This document shows positions 1 through 14,144 of a stretch of 64,000 bases of DNA, piece by piece. Origin of the DNA: Conus ventricosus. Taxonomy: Eukaryota > Mollusca > Gastropoda > Neogastropoda > Conidae. Where the stretch lies: contig CM031609.1 in NCBI GenBank assembly GCA_018398815.1, positions 32,071,425-32,135,424 of the forward strand, read 5' to 3'. The position numbers were made by a program, and so were the translations under genes. The notes below the pieces were generated by a model. That model did no database searches. It had not been told where the DNA came from and saw nothing but the letters and a program-made list of their open reading frames with translations. The first letter of the stretch is position 1. Each line of letters opens with the position of its first letter.

Positions 1-9
1 CCACGCGCG

Positions 10-12
<3 letters not shown>

Positions 13-70
<58 letters not shown>

Positions 71-79
71 CCGCGCGCG

Positions 80-143
<64 letters not shown>

Positions 144-144
144 T

Positions 145-207
<63 letters not shown>

Positions 208-272
208 CGTGCGTGCGTGTGTGTGTGTGTGAGTGAGTGTATGCGTGCATGCGTGCATGCGTGCATGCGTGC

Positions 273-330
<58 letters not shown>
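13..330. repeat. (GT)n microsatellite
   Basis: Nearly pure GT dinucleotide with short GC-rich interruptions (gcgcccgcgcgcg, gcgtgcgt). The open frames through it are alternating Cys-Val artefacts, not genes. Confidence 0.97.
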
Positions 331-331
<1 letters not shown>

Positions 332-365
332 CTACCCACCACTACCATACACAGCCATTGTGACC

Positions 366-629
366 ATGGTTGTGGAAGACGGGAAAACTGAAGAAACTGG
401 TGACAACCAGAGAACAAGTGAAGGTCAGACTGATGACCTCAACGCACGTGCTCCAGAGATGATGACCCAGGGGGAAACTGAAGGACAGGGCAATGACCCA
501 AACACGTTCGCGGCCCAGGGGGAAATTGAAGGTCAAAACGATGGCGCCGACGTGCGTGCTTTGGAAATAAATAAGCGGTCAGCTGAAGGTCCAGTTGGTC
601 ACCTCGGCGCACCAGGTCAAGAAATGACC
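366..629 (+). CDS. Possible acidic N-terminal exon of the UNC93A-like gene
   Basis: An 88-codon open frame starts at ATG 366 and reaches a possible donor (ACC|GTGAAA) at 629/630. That leaves phase 0, which is what the exon at 2463 needs. The product is acidic, polar and weakly repetitive: the themes TSEGQTDD, GETEGQGND and GEIEGQND recur every 20-25 residues. There is no membrane segment. UNC93 proteins have variable cytosolic N-termini, so a first coding exon here is plausible. The base composition is more gene-like than the flanking simple repeats, and the frame runs on into the GA repeat if the donor is not used. Alternatives are an unrelated exon or a chance open frame. No domain is recognised. 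Confidence 0.33.
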
Positions 630-655
630 GTGAAATTAGTACGATTACCATTTGC

Positions 656-659
<4 letters not shown>

Positions 660-708
<49 letters not shown>
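660..708. repeat. (AG)n microsatellite
   Basis: A pure AG dinucleotide run just after the possible first exon, followed at 717-788 by a mixed GT-rich stretch. Confidence 0.95.
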
Positions 709-711
<3 letters not shown>

Positions 712-789
712 ATCTTGTGTGTTTGTGTACGTGCGTGCGTGTGTGCATGTGCGCGCATGTGTGTGTGTGCGTGTGCGTGTGCGTGTGAG

Positions 790-1251
790 ACAACATAACC
801 TGTTCTTCAAATGACCCTAACTTCATTTGAACACATAGCTCATATGGTTGAAATTATCCTGAGATAATCTCAGGCAGATGGGGAAAATCATGTCATTTTC
901 GTAGCCTATACATCGTTTAAATACTCATCAGCTGATTTGCAATACTGTCCGCGGCAGTCCCGGTTAGTGAGGCTAGTTGAAAGGGGCAGGCACAGACTGT
1001 TGTTCTAAAAGTATCACACTGCCTCTCGCCTGCCCTGCAAAGGTCAGCCATCTTACTTGTCTGAGGCCAAGCAGGTTTCATAATAACTGGCTTACAACGA
1101 ACATGGTTGCGTATGAAACGTTCGTATTAGCATCATTCTGAGCTGGGTTTGGCCTGTTTGCATACGTTTGGATGTACTGAATCTCAAATCATGCTATCCA
1201 GGCTATCATCAGCCATGATAAATAAGAACTAATCCAACTAATTCTAATTAA

Positions 1252-1300
<49 letters not shown>

Positions 1301-2462
1301 GCGTGTGTGTTAGACTCCAGCTGTTTTGAATTATAGTGTTTGCAAGTAGTCTGAAGTGAATACATTGTAGGACTTGAAGACGAAATGCAAATACACTTAA
1401 CATCGAAAACAAACATACTCAGTTTGATGCATAATATAAAACAGATAAGTGAATTTTCCACATTTGTATATATATATTTTTGTAGGGTCGCAAATGACAG
1501 ATTTGTCAATAATTCATTAGTCTGGTTTGTAGGCCTCCTGAGTACTAATGACCATTGTTGTGTATTATTTTCTGTTTGTTTATTTGTATTTTGGCTCGTT
1601 TTCAGTGATGCTGCAATTTGTTTTTGTTTTCTGGTAGGATCTGTAGTTATAATACTTTCCATACATATCCCAATAATGTAACAAAGAGATTGCAGTCGCA
1701 ATTCATAACTTCTATGATTGCCTGCTGTCAAACGTTTTTTCTGTCATCTATCAAGTAGACCGCCAGCAGTGAATGCTTAATATGTAAACCGTCTTCATCA
1801 AGAAAGTCAGATGTAGGCGATCAGAACGTCATAGACACTGGAGTTATGATCAATGGGAAATTTTAGATGGAAAGATGGTCACATTTTGAGTCTGCAATAT
1901 CAGCAGATCGATCTTCGGTAGTTCTTACTTGTCTTGCAGACACGATGAATCATGTCTTGCAGACACTCTCTGTTGCGCCTCCAAGTCACTCAAGCACTCG
2001 TGAGCTGTCAGGTTCCAGATACCGTGACTTCTCAGTAGGATTCCCAGCCAGTCACTTTTGCACAGTTTCAGTGAAACAATCAAGCCTTGAAGCCTTTATT
2101 TTCAAGCCTAATCATTAAAATGAAAATCAAAAAACATAACAGCTAACGCCATAAGAGCTATGACTGCAGTTGTAGCGAACTAAAGGCAAAGTAGTGTGCA
2201 ACAAGAAGATATAAAAACAAAAAGTTAAACTCATTATTGGGCGGCTATGAGCAGCTATTGGTTACTTATTTAGATTAGCATCATACGTATTCTGGAAAGT
2301 CGTATGCAAATCGTTTTTTTTTTCTTTTCTTTTTTCATCATATTAAATTGAAAGGAAATTGTTCTTTAAAACTGTACGCTAAAAATCTATTCATCATAAC
2401 TTTGATGAGCAAAGCCATGTCCCATCTTCATAAACTGCATGCCTGCATTTCCTTTCCTGCAG
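790..2462 (+). other. Intronic or intergenic, no gene seen
   Basis: AT-rich non-coding sequence with one (GT)n tract at 1254-1310. The open frames here are short, lack domains and include the repeat. A polypyrimidine stretch (2312-2336) and the acceptor ccttTCCTGCAG precede the exon at 2463. Confidence 0.6.
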
Positions 2463-2629
2463 ATCTTCAAGAACGTGGCGGTAGTGAGCTTCGGGTTCCT
2501 GTTCCTGTTCACGGCATTCCAGTCTATGGCCAACCTGCAGACTTCCCTCAACAAGGAGGACGGCGTGGGCGCCTACAGTCTGTCCGCCATCTACGCCGCC
2601 CTCATCGTCTCCTGTGTCTTTCTGCCCAA
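2463..2629 (+). CDS. UNC93A: UNC93A-like protein, exon A (TM1-TM2)
   Basis: The exon encodes IFKNVAVVSFGFLFLFTAFQ through to YAALIVSCVFLPK and is bordered by acceptor TGCAG and donor AA|GTGAGT. It is 167 nt long, entering in phase 0 and leaving in phase 2. Residues 4-18 and about 38-55 are two hydrophobic helices. The pattern (KNV..VSFGF, then a hydrophilic loop with SLNKEDGVGAYSLSAIY) is characteristic of the start of the UNC93/MFS-like family, whose members regulate a two-pore potassium channel in worms or act as trafficking chaperones (UNC93B1). The next exon completes the split Lys codon correctly. Any upstream residues must lie in an earlier exon. The family is clear; the exact paralogue is inferred. 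Confidence 0.85.
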
Positions 2630-2845
2630 GTGAGTCTGTCCACGTCTACCCTTGAAGCGAGCTTGTGTTGTATTTATAATGAAACCAAGGTCCAATTCTG
2701 GAAGCGAAAATTTTCTGAGATAGTTCTTTTTGAAGTGTGCTTATCGCCGTGACAGAAAAGATGGCAGTGAATAGAGATCTAGAGAACCGTGCTTTTAAAA
2801 TCCACATTAACATCGCCATACCGACGCTCAAGAGTTAGATGTAAA

Positions 2846-2847
<2 letters not shown>

Positions 2848-2888
<41 letters not shown>
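2848..2888. repeat. (AG)n microsatellite
   Basis: A pure AG dinucleotide tract in the intron after exon A. Confidence 0.95.
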
Positions 2889-2891
<3 letters not shown>

Positions 2892-3130
2892 TGTGTGTGC
2901 TTAGGCGTAAGTAGGTGTAGACAAACAATATTTTTGTAAAATGCCCCAGCGTTATCTTTAGTAGATTTATAACTAATGATGAACTTACATCTGTTCTAGT
3001 TTTTTTCGCAGTCATATCTCCTTAATGTGCCAGACGGGAAGTGACAATCGAGAAGCGTTCCCCAGTAAAAAGGCTTCAGGAAATTTTTGCATTGGAAACT
3101 TAGATTGATTACTCGCGTCATGTACCTATA

Positions 3131-4626
3131 CTGAGAGGCAATGAAAACGCAATCCCCATTTCGTCCCCGAAAAATGTCACCTCAGCCAAAATAATGTGAA
3201 TTATGCACGAGGCATGCAACCTAGCACGCGTATGTTGTATTGCGACGATCTGTATTGACAGGCACAGTTGGGTTCATGACGTCATGAGTAAACCACTCCA
3301 ACACATCTTTTACTGATAACTGCAAAACACGTGCAACACAGGCATACTGTGATTGCATGCAAACAGCCCATGACTGTCCCCTATAAAAACACACATTGGC
3401 GTTTTACTGACACTCGTACGCACCATGCCGCAGTTAACTTCAGACCAGAGAAATCAAGCCATTGGCATGCTGAGGGCAGGCACTGCTCACATCAGGGCCG
3501 CACAACATTTCAATGTACACCCATCAACCATAACCCGTCTTGCGACTCGGCACCAAAACACTGGAAGTGTAAACGACCGTCCACGCCCAGGCGTCCAACG
3601 TGTGACGACGGCACGACAGGACCACTACATTGTCACGCAGCACCTCCGGAATCGTTTCCAGCCAGCTGCACAAACAGCCCGCAACACTATTGGGACTAGA
3701 GAAAGACCAATCAGCAGCCGTACCGTGCGTCGGCGTCTGGCAGCAGCAGGGCTACGGGCACGTCGACCATACCAAGGTCAGATCTTAACCCATCGCCATC
3801 GACTAGCACGCCAGCGATGGGCTGCCGCAGGTGGCTTTCTGGGGAACCGGGTTTGGGGGAATGTTGTTTTTTCGGATGAATCCCGGTTCAATGTCTCTTT
3901 CCCGGATGGCCGTGATCGTGTGTATTGACGTCAGGGTGAACGTTTTTGCGCAACCCTGTGTCATTGAGCGAGATCGTTATGGGGTGGAGGGGTAATGGTC
4001 TGGGGTGCCATAAATGCTCAATTTCGATCGGAGCTTGTGTTTGTGCCAGGCAACTTGACGGCAAGGCGTTATATTGACACTGTTCTTGATCCAGTTCTTC
4101 TTCCTCTCTGGAGACAGCATGGTGGCAACAGACTAGTGTTTCAGCAGGACAATGCTCGACCCCACACAGCCGTTCTCACACGAAATTTCCTTCGGGACAG
4201 CAATGTGGATGTCATGCAGTGGCCCTCTGTGTCCCCAGACATGAATCCCATTGAACATTTGTGGGACGAACTTGGACGACGTGTGCAAGGTCAGCAGAAT
4301 CCCCCAACTACCGTTGCTGAGCTCACCCAAGCATTGCAGCATCACTGGAACGTGATACCGATCCGTATCATCCGTCGTTTGTGCACTTCAATGCCCCGAC
4401 GTTTGCAAGCTTGTGTTCGTGCTCAAGGGGGACACACCAGATATTGACAGTGTATTCCTTCTGTCGCGCCTAAATGGGCTTCACTTCAGGCGAATGTGCA
4501 CCTGTTATAGGCAAACTAATGTACAGTGGTCGCACTTTTGTCACACGTATTTGCTTTGATGTGTGTTTGTTTCATTTCAATAAAATTGTCAGTTGACAAT
4601 GGAATTGCGTTTTCTTTGCCTCTCAG
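3131..4626 (+). mobile_element. Tc1/mariner-class DNA transposon, nearly full length
   Basis: A 1,496-bp element with inverted ends: CTGAGAGGCAATGAAAACGC at 3131 and its near reverse complement ending CCTCTCAG at 4626 (one mismatch over about 22 bp). TA dinucleotides flank both ends (3129-3130 and 4627-4628), the Tc1 target-site signature. It contains one transposase gene on the same strand, with a 294-bp 5' leader and a polyadenylation-like AATAAA at 4579. It lies in the intron between exons A and B, in the same orientation as the host gene. Confidence 0.93.
3425..4447 (+). pseudogene. Tc1-type DDE transposase, broken in the middle
   Basis: The first open part (3425-3928) has the N-terminal paired-type helix-turn-helix region (MPQLTSDQRNQAIGMLRAG, then HPSTITRLATRH) and a second DNA-binding section (SSRTVRRRLAAAGL). 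The catalytic core follows: first Asp in VVFSDESRFNV, second Asp in VFQQDNARPHTA, and the final acidic residue in NPIEHLWDELGRRV, giving Tc1-like D..D..E spacing. The frame is interrupted by TGA at 3926-3928 and again by TGA near 3965, and then resumes in the same frame to a proper stop at 4447. The residues between the stops do not resemble the family, which suggests two compensating indels. The total span of about 340 codons is normal for Tc1 transposase. It probably makes no active enzyme. Confidence 0.9.
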
Positions 4627-4790
4627 TATAGAAACGCTAGAATGACTTTGCCAATATCAAAAAGCTGCTAGGGACGTCTTCTGAATCTGCGTTTCTAAAA
4701 TCCAGAAATAAACCAGTGACATAATATTCCCACTGCAGAAACGGCAAGAGAAAGGTAGAAAATTAAGACACTTTTTGTTCATCGCTTTTT

Positions 4791-7700
4791 GTACTCCCAG
4801 TTCTTATAGAACAGGGAGTACTTTAGAATGGGAACGAAGAAATGCTGTCTGTATGTGTGTGTGTGTGTGTGTCTGTCTGTGTGTCTGTGGTCAAAATGTG
4901 TTCCACTCGCTCCAGACAAAACTACTGGGCCGGTCTTTCTGAAAATTTGTAGGTATGTTCATTATGGGTCAAGGATGATGCCCGACGTTTTAGTTTACCG
5001 TTACAGCCGTTACTAACGGCTGTAACGGCCTGTAACAGTTTTTTTCTTTATGGAATATGTCCGAAAGTACTTGGCCGATCTTTGTGAAAATTAGCAGGTA
5101 TGTTCATCATGGGTCACGGATGATGCCTGATGTCTTAGTTTGCCCCCGTTATAGCCGTTACTAACGGTTGTAACGGCCTGTAACGGTTTTTTTTCTTTAT
5201 GGAATATCTCAGAAAGTACTTGGCCAATTTATAAGCGGTTTGGATGATCTTGTGACAAATCGGATCCTCTGTCCATATGTAAGTGGTGTAATGCTGAAAA
5301 TGGATTAAACAACCGTTAAAAACCGTTATTCTGCCGTTATTTCTTACATATAGGTTGATTTTAATGAAATTTGGTATATAGAAAGGTTATCACACACAAA
5401 TGGCACTTCTATACAGTGTTCCAAAATTTGACCGTTAAAAACCGTTATTCTTGACATATTGTCCAATTTGGATGAAATTTGATATGTACACAGGCTTTAG
5501 CCCAGTGAGGACTAAAATACCGGTTTCAAAAGTGCATATCGGTTATATAACCGTTAAACCGTTATTTTGCCGTTATTTCTTATATATTGGTGGGTTTTAA
5601 TGAAATTTTGTATATAGAAAGGTTATCACACACAAATGGCACTTCCATGCAGTGTTTCAAAATCTGACCGTTAAAAACCGTTATTCTTGACATATTGTCC
5701 GATTTGGATGAAATTTGGTATGTACACAGGCTTTAGCCCAGTGAGGACTAAAATACCGGTTTCAAAAGTGTATATCGGTTATATAACCGATAAACCGTTA
5801 TTTTGCCGTTATTTTTTTTTTATATTGGTGGATTTTAATGCAATTTTGTATATAGAAAGGTCATCACACACAAATGTCACTTCCATGCAGTGTTTCAAAA
5901 TCTGACCGTTAAAAACCGTTATTCTTGACATATTGTCCGATTTGGATGAAATTTGGTATGTACACAGGCTTTAGCCCAGTGAGGACTAAAATACCAGTTT
6001 CAAAAGTGTACATCGGTTAAATAACCATTAAAAACGTTATTTGCCTTTATTTCTTATCTCACAAAACACTTGGCCGATTTATAAGCGGTTTGGAAAACTT
6101 GGAGTACGTTTATATGCTTTGCATCTTTTTTTTTTTTTTTTTTACTGCCAGTTCTTATAGAACAGGGAGTACTTTAGAATGGAAACGAAGAAATGCTCTC
6201 GGTGTGTCTGTCCGTCCGTCCGTGGTCAAAATGTGTTCCACTCGCTCCAGACAAAACTGCCGGGCCAGTCTTTCTGAAAATTTGTAGGTATGTTCATTAT
6301 GGGTCACGGATGATGCCCGATGTTTTAGTTTACCGCTACAGCCGTTACTTACGGCTGTAACGGCCTGTAACGGTTTTTCTTCTTTATGGAATATCTCAGA
6401 AAGTACATATCCGATCTTTGTGAAAATTAGTAGGTATGTTCATTATGGGTTACGAATGATGCCCAATGTTTTAGTTTAGCTCGTTAGAGCCGTTACTAAC
6501 GGCCTGTAACAGTTTTTTTCTTTATGGAATATCTCAGAAAGTACATGTCCGATCTTTGTGAAAATTAGTAGGTATGTTCATTATGTGTTACGAATAATGC
6601 CCGGTGTTTTAGTTTACCGTTATAGCTGTTACTAACGGCTGAAACGGCCTGTAGCGGTTTTTCTTCTTTATGGAATATCTCAGAAAGTACGTGGCCGATC
6701 TTTGTGAAAATTAGTAGGTATGTTCATTATGGGTCACAGATAATGCCCGATGTTTTAGTTTACCGTTCTATCATCTCCTAACGGCTGTAACGGCCTGAAA
6801 CGGGTTTTCTTCTTCATGGAAAATCTCAGAAAGTACTTGGCCGATCTTTGTGAAAATTAGCAGGTATGTTCATACGGGTCACGAATAATGCCCGATGTTT
6901 TAGGTTACCGTTATAGCTGTTACTAGCGGCTTTAACGGCCTGTAACGGTTTTTCTCCTTTATAAAATATCTCAGAAAGTGCTTGGCCGATCTTTGTGAAA
7001 ATTAGCAGGTATGTTTACTATGGGCTACGGATAATGCCCGATGTTTTAGTTTACCGTTATAGCCGTTACTAGCGGATATAACGGCCCATAACGGTTTTTC
7101 TTTTTTATGGAATATCTCAGAAAGTACCAGGCCGATCTTCCTGAAAATTTGTAGATATGTTCATTTTGGGCGACGGATGATGACCGACGATTTAGTTTAC
7201 CGTTATATCCGTTACTAACGGCTGTAGCGGCCCATAATGGTTTTTCTTTATTTATGGAATGTCTCAGAAAGTACTTTGCCGACTTTTCTGAAAATTTGTA
7301 GGTATGTTCATTATGGGTCACGGATCATGCCCGACGTTTTAGTTTACCGTTATGACCTTTACTAGCGGCTATAACGACCCATAACGGTTTTTCTTTTTTT
7401 AACGGAATATCTCAGAAAGTACTTTGCCGATCTTTGTGAAAATTAGCACGTATTTCATTATGGGTCACGAATAATGCCCGATGTTTTAGTTTACCGTTAT
7501 AGCTGTTACTAACGACTGTAACGGCCTGTAACGGTGTTTCTTCTTCATGGAATATCTGAGAAAGTACTTGGCCGATCTTTGTGAAAACTAGCATGTATGT
7601 TCATTATGGGTCACAGATGATGCCCGATGTTTTAGTTTACCGTTGTAGCCGTTACTAACGGCTGTAACGGCCTCTAACGGTTTTTTTTAAATATTTTTTT

Positions 7701-8499
7701 TTTTTATAGAATAACTCAGAAAGTACTTGGCCGATCTTTCTGAAAATTTGTAGGTATGTTCATTATGGGCGACGGATGATGCCCGACGTTTTAGTTTACC
7801 GTTGTAGCCGTTACTAACGGCTGTAGCGGCTTAGTTTACCGTTGTAGCCGTTACTAACGGCTGTAGCGGCTTATAATGGTTTTTCTTTTTTATGGAATGT
7901 CTCAGAATGTACGTGGCCGATCTCTGTGAAAATTTGTAGGTATGTTCATTATGGGTCACGGATCATGCCCGACGTTTTAATTTACCCATATGGCCGTTAC
8001 TAGCGGCTGTAACGACCCAAAACAGTTTTTATTTTTTTATGGAATATCTCAGAAAATACTTGGTGGATCTTTCTGAAAATTTGTAGGTATGTCCATTATG
8101 GGTCACGGATGATGCTCGATGTTTTTGTTTACCGCTATAGCCGTTTCTAACAGCTATAACGACCCCTAACGATTTTTCTTCTTCATAGAATATCTCAGAA
8201 AGTACTTGGCCGATATTTCTGAAAATTTGTAGATATGTTCATTATGGGTCACGGATGATGCCCAATGTTTTAGCTTTCCGTTATAGCCGTTACTAACGGC
8301 CCATAATGGTTTTCTTCTTGATGGAAATCTCAGAAAGTTCTTGGCCGATCTTTCTGAAAATTTGTAAGTATGTTCATTATAGGTCACAGATGATGGCCGA
8401 TGTTTACCAGAATAGCCATTACTAACGGTTACACCAGCCCAAGACGGTTTTTCTTTTTTATGGAATATATCACGCATATTCAGGATAAACTGGGAGTAC
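4791..8499. repeat. TIR-bounded CCGTTA-rich tandem-repeat element
   Basis: Two head-to-tail units (about 4791-6142 and 6143-8525) share a start (CAGTTCTTATAGAACAGGGA) and an end (GAGTACGTTTATATGCTTTG followed by a T tract). The outermost ends match as a perfect inverted repeat, GTACTCCCAGTT (4791-4802) and AACTGGGAGTAC (8488-8499). Inside are a ~146-bp tandem unit (about 2-3 copies near 4.9-5.25 kb and 14-15 copies from 6.2 to 8.47 kb) and a different ~238-bp unit (three copies, 5.29-6.05 kb). Nearly every unit has CCGTTA/TAACGG motifs and a GCCGTTACTAACGGC palindrome. No protein is encoded: the minus-strand open frames here are repeat translations. It looks like a non-autonomous element or satellite. 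Confidence 0.85.
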
Positions 8500-8525
8500 G
8501 TTTATATGCTTTGCATCTTTTTTTT

Positions 8526-10358
<1,833 letters not shown>

Positions 10359-10381
10359 GAAGATTCCACAAATTCGTACAG

Positions 10382-10647
10382 ATTCATCATCGCCCGACTG
10401 GGCTGCAAATGGACCATCCCAGTCTGTATGATTGGCTACGCCCTGTACATGGCCGCCAACTTACACGCCGTCATCTGGCTGATGACCTTGGCGGGCATCA
10501 TCCTTGGCATCGGAGCGGCCCCCATGTGGTCAGCCAAGTGCACCTACCTGACCCAGCTGGGCGTGTGGTACTCCCGCTTGACCAAGCAGTCAGAGGACGC
10601 CGTCATCAACAAGTTCTTTGGATTCTTCTTCATGGTCTTCCAGACCA
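10382..10647 (+). CDS. UNC93A: UNC93A-like protein, exon B (TM3-TM4)
   Basis: A 266-nt exon that enters in phase 2 (after acceptor GTACAG) and leaves in phase 1 (donor CCA|GTGAGT). The product runs from FIIARLGCKWTIPVCMIGYA through GIILGIGAAPMWSAKCTYLT to NKFFGFFFMVFQ. It has two membrane helices, the family block LG.GAA..WSA.CTYLT after TM4, and a hydrophilic loop (YSRLTKQSEDAVIN) before the next helix. The block GIGAAPMWSAKCTYLT is the strongest family marker in the window. The purine-rich sequence just upstream means the acceptor has a weak pyrimidine tract. Confidence 0.92.
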
Positions 10648-10777
10648 GTGAGTGATGTCTCTGTGCTTTGATGGCTGGATATAGTAATTGTGTGACTGAT
10701 GAGCATTCTGATCGATACTTTCAACTGTGGTTCATATGGACTTGTATGTGATGTACGTTTACACCTACATGACAAGA

Positions 10778-12221
10778 TGTCACGACCGGCCCCTGGAGGT
10801 CGGCCCTGACAGGATCGGTCTAAAAGGGAGTGAAGGGAGTGACTGACCTCACACGCTCCGCAAGAGATCACACAAGAAAGATTACAATACAACACACAAT
10901 TTATTCACACCAACATACACATAGTCACAAATAAGCATTTCAAAACACACAACATACACATAGTCACAAATTAATAAGCATTTCAACACACACAACATAC
11001 ACATAACCACAAATAAGCATTTCAACACACACATTCGTTTGTTCCTTCCGTTGTCCCCCACTCTCACCTCCCCAAAGTTCACTGGGAGTATCATGTCCAA
11101 TCGGGTGTCCCAAACCGGGTCTGTTCTTGAATACGTGTCAGGTGGGGTCTGGTCTCAGCAGAGAGATCCCCTAGCGAAGAAGTAGCGAAAGTACTCGCGG
11201 GACTATCGGCTACAGCACTGGAGTAGGTAGAAGTCCGTGTAGTCAAAGTACTGGTACTAACAGTAGGGACTATATTTTGAAGACCTTTCTTCTTCGACGC
11301 ACGCGTCGCCATACCGCCAGCACCGGACGTTGCCATGATAACTATATCTTACGGTTCTCAAGTAAGGGGAAAGACAACTACACTTGAAAAACAGAAACCG
11401 CGCGAATATGTCACGTCTCTTGGTGATCGACTGTGAGAAACAACAAATCAACAACGTCAACATACAATCTTTATTAAAAACGAAAAATACCAAAAGACTC
11501 CCGTGACCAAGCTACTCTCACGGCCCCGCGCTCAAAAACAAGAGCAACAAGACAGTGAAGTTCACTTGTCAACAAAGAGCAACCAAACACTCAAAATAAA
11601 AGGTAATACATAAGGAGAAAATGTCAAGGCTGCTCCCACTCTGGCAACACCGCGCTCCACAACACGAGCAACAGTGCGGTGGGGCTCACCGACAAATAAA
11701 TGACAGAAAGAATACGGAGAAAACAAAAAGTGACACTAACGTCCGATACACCCAACTGTACACAATAACCACCAGGTACAATTTTTGAAAGCGATCCAAG
11801 TGTCAGGTCGCGAACCTGGCAGTCGTCAAAATGAAAACCTAATCCGCCACTTGACCACGCTCACACTCTACGGAGCGGCTGAAGCGTCAAAATAGGAACA
11901 TGACTAGTTACCTACAAAACAGGAATGGCAGACTGAGTGGCGACAGAAAGGCAAGTTTTACGGCCGTTTCTGCGTGAGGCACCCGGCGGAAAGAGGATGT
12001 CTGGACGCGGTCGATTCCCCGTCTCAACTCGATCCCCCACAGTCACACCAGATGTTCATACAGGCCACACGACCCTACACGCCAGAGTCACCCAGCCAGC
12101 CACCCACAAACAAACACGACAAACTGACTAAACGTATACGAAACAGACAGAACTGGACAAGCACTCCACGAAACGAGAGAGACAGTCAGAACCCTTCAAA
12201 TCCCGGACGAGGCCCCACATA
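10778..12221. repeat. TGTCACGA-bounded repeat, first copy
   Basis: Starts TGTCACGACCGGCCCCTGG. The first ~358 bp match 12222-12573 at over 90% by eye. This includes short internal ACACAACATACACATA repeats of about 33-36 bp (10910-11030). After about 11135 the copies diverge. No protein domain was recognised. Confidence 0.75.
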
Positions 12222-14073
12222 TGTCACGACCGGCCCCTGGAGGTCGGCCCTGACAGGATCGGTCTAAAAGGGAGTGAAGGGAGTGACTGACCTCACACGC
12301 TCCGCAAGAGATCACACAAGAAAGATTACAATACAACATACCATTTATTCACACCAACGTACACCTAATCACAAATAAGCATTTCAACACACACAACATA
12401 CACATAGTCACAAATAAGCATTTCAACACACACAACATACACATAACCACAAATAAACATTTCAACACACACATTCGTTTGTTCCTTCCGTTGTCCCCCA
12501 CCCTTACCTCCCCAAAATTCACTGGGAGTATCATGTCCAATCGGGTGTCCCAAACCGGGTCTGTTCTTGAATACAGTCTTTCAGTGCCGACACCCTCAGC
12601 CCACACCCCCACCACTTCCCTAATAGCACGACACAGAGTTAACCACACTTGCTTAGCTGTCACATGGGCTGCATGAAGTCTGAAGACAGTGTGGAACACA
12701 TCCCGCCGGACGAGGAGGTGGTCGTCAAAGGTCCCGGACAGGGGTAGGACCATCCAGTGAAGAACGCGTGCTCCTCACACACTGCGGCCTCAAGAACGTC
12801 AGGCCCGGGTGAAGCCAGCGGGAGGGAAAAAAGAAGGGAAAGGAACAGGAAAGGAAAGGGGTACTAGAACACCGCAGTCAGTATGGTATGAAATATGCTG
12901 CTAAATCCTAACAGCCACCCGCATGAAGGGCGAGGGGAGGTGTTTGCTGACTACATTAGTAGCACCAGCTCAACACAGACCTGAGCGTAAAACAGTAAAC
13001 AACACAAATGAGGAATGTTCGCTAAAGGTCCTCTCACACGAGGCAGGCAAGAAATTACATCAAATTAACAGGCTGAAGAAAAGAATAGCAATTTATATCT
13101 CCATCCCTCCTTCACTGACGTTCAATGATCCCAACACATTTTCCTTTCTTAAGATTTGAAATAAAGAGTACAGCAATCATTACTTTACAACTGCCACCAC
13201 ATTTACAAATAATCATAATTTAATGGCACGATTACCCCCACATTTATAGTAACACTTCAAAATAATCACAGAATTCTCAAACCACGCATCCAAACGTCTA
13301 ATCGCGCGTACGCACGCTCGCAAACACAAAACACTCGTTCCCCTTGCACACACAAGCAGACGGTGGGCGAAGGATATAAGACTGGCGATTGTGACCGGGG
13401 CGGACGAGTGAAACTAAGCAAGTCCCAACCCTAAATCACCAGGTTCTCCCCTATACCCACCGACTACCACATCAACAGATGAATTGACAGGAGAGAGAAA
13501 TATTGGATGTTAATTTTGAATGGCCAGGTTAAAGATCGAATTAACCAGAGAAAAGTGGTCTCAATCAATATTTCTTTTATAATTTTGAAAACAAAAAGAA
13601 ATTGCGCAAAAGAGAAGAATTAGCCGCCTAACAACAAAAAAACCCCACGAAACACAAACTGATGCTTACCAGCTACCGTGGGTGACCCAAGAAAATGGCG
13701 GGTCAGGCGACTCTCTGCCCTCTGTCCAGTTGAGAGAACCAGCCGAGCAGATGCGGAAACGCTGACATCCCTCCCCTACAGGCCGACTGCAGGAATGAAG
13801 GTACTGACTGTACCTTCGGCGATATGGTTGAGAACCAGAAGTGGAGCGGGCGCTCCCAGGGACATCTTCCGCACAAGTGAAGAGAAAACCTTCCTAACCG
13901 TTGGCAGCAAACATGCCACCACACGTCACAGAGTGAGAATACCTCAAGCTAAGGGGAATGCTGCACGTGCGGCAGGTAAAAAGACAGGTGAGAGGCCGAT
14001 CGAGACAGCCAGTTCAAGAGAAAGGCACCAGCCACACATGAACATGCAGGGTGAATTACACAGACAGTGAAAT

Positions 14074-14144
<71 letters not shown>

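Noticed and set aside
13..810. Long Cys-Val and Arg/Glu open frames on both strands
   Set aside because: They are translations of GT and GA repeats, except for the separate frame 366-629, which is reported as a weak exon candidate.
7046..8477. Minus-strand frames with repeated HNEHTYKFSE and KFSERSAKYFLRYS text
   Set aside because: These are in-frame translations of the ~146-bp satellite, not a repeat protein.
4791..8499. CRISPR array
   Set aside because: The repeats are direct tandem units without unique spacers, and the genome is clearly eukaryotic.
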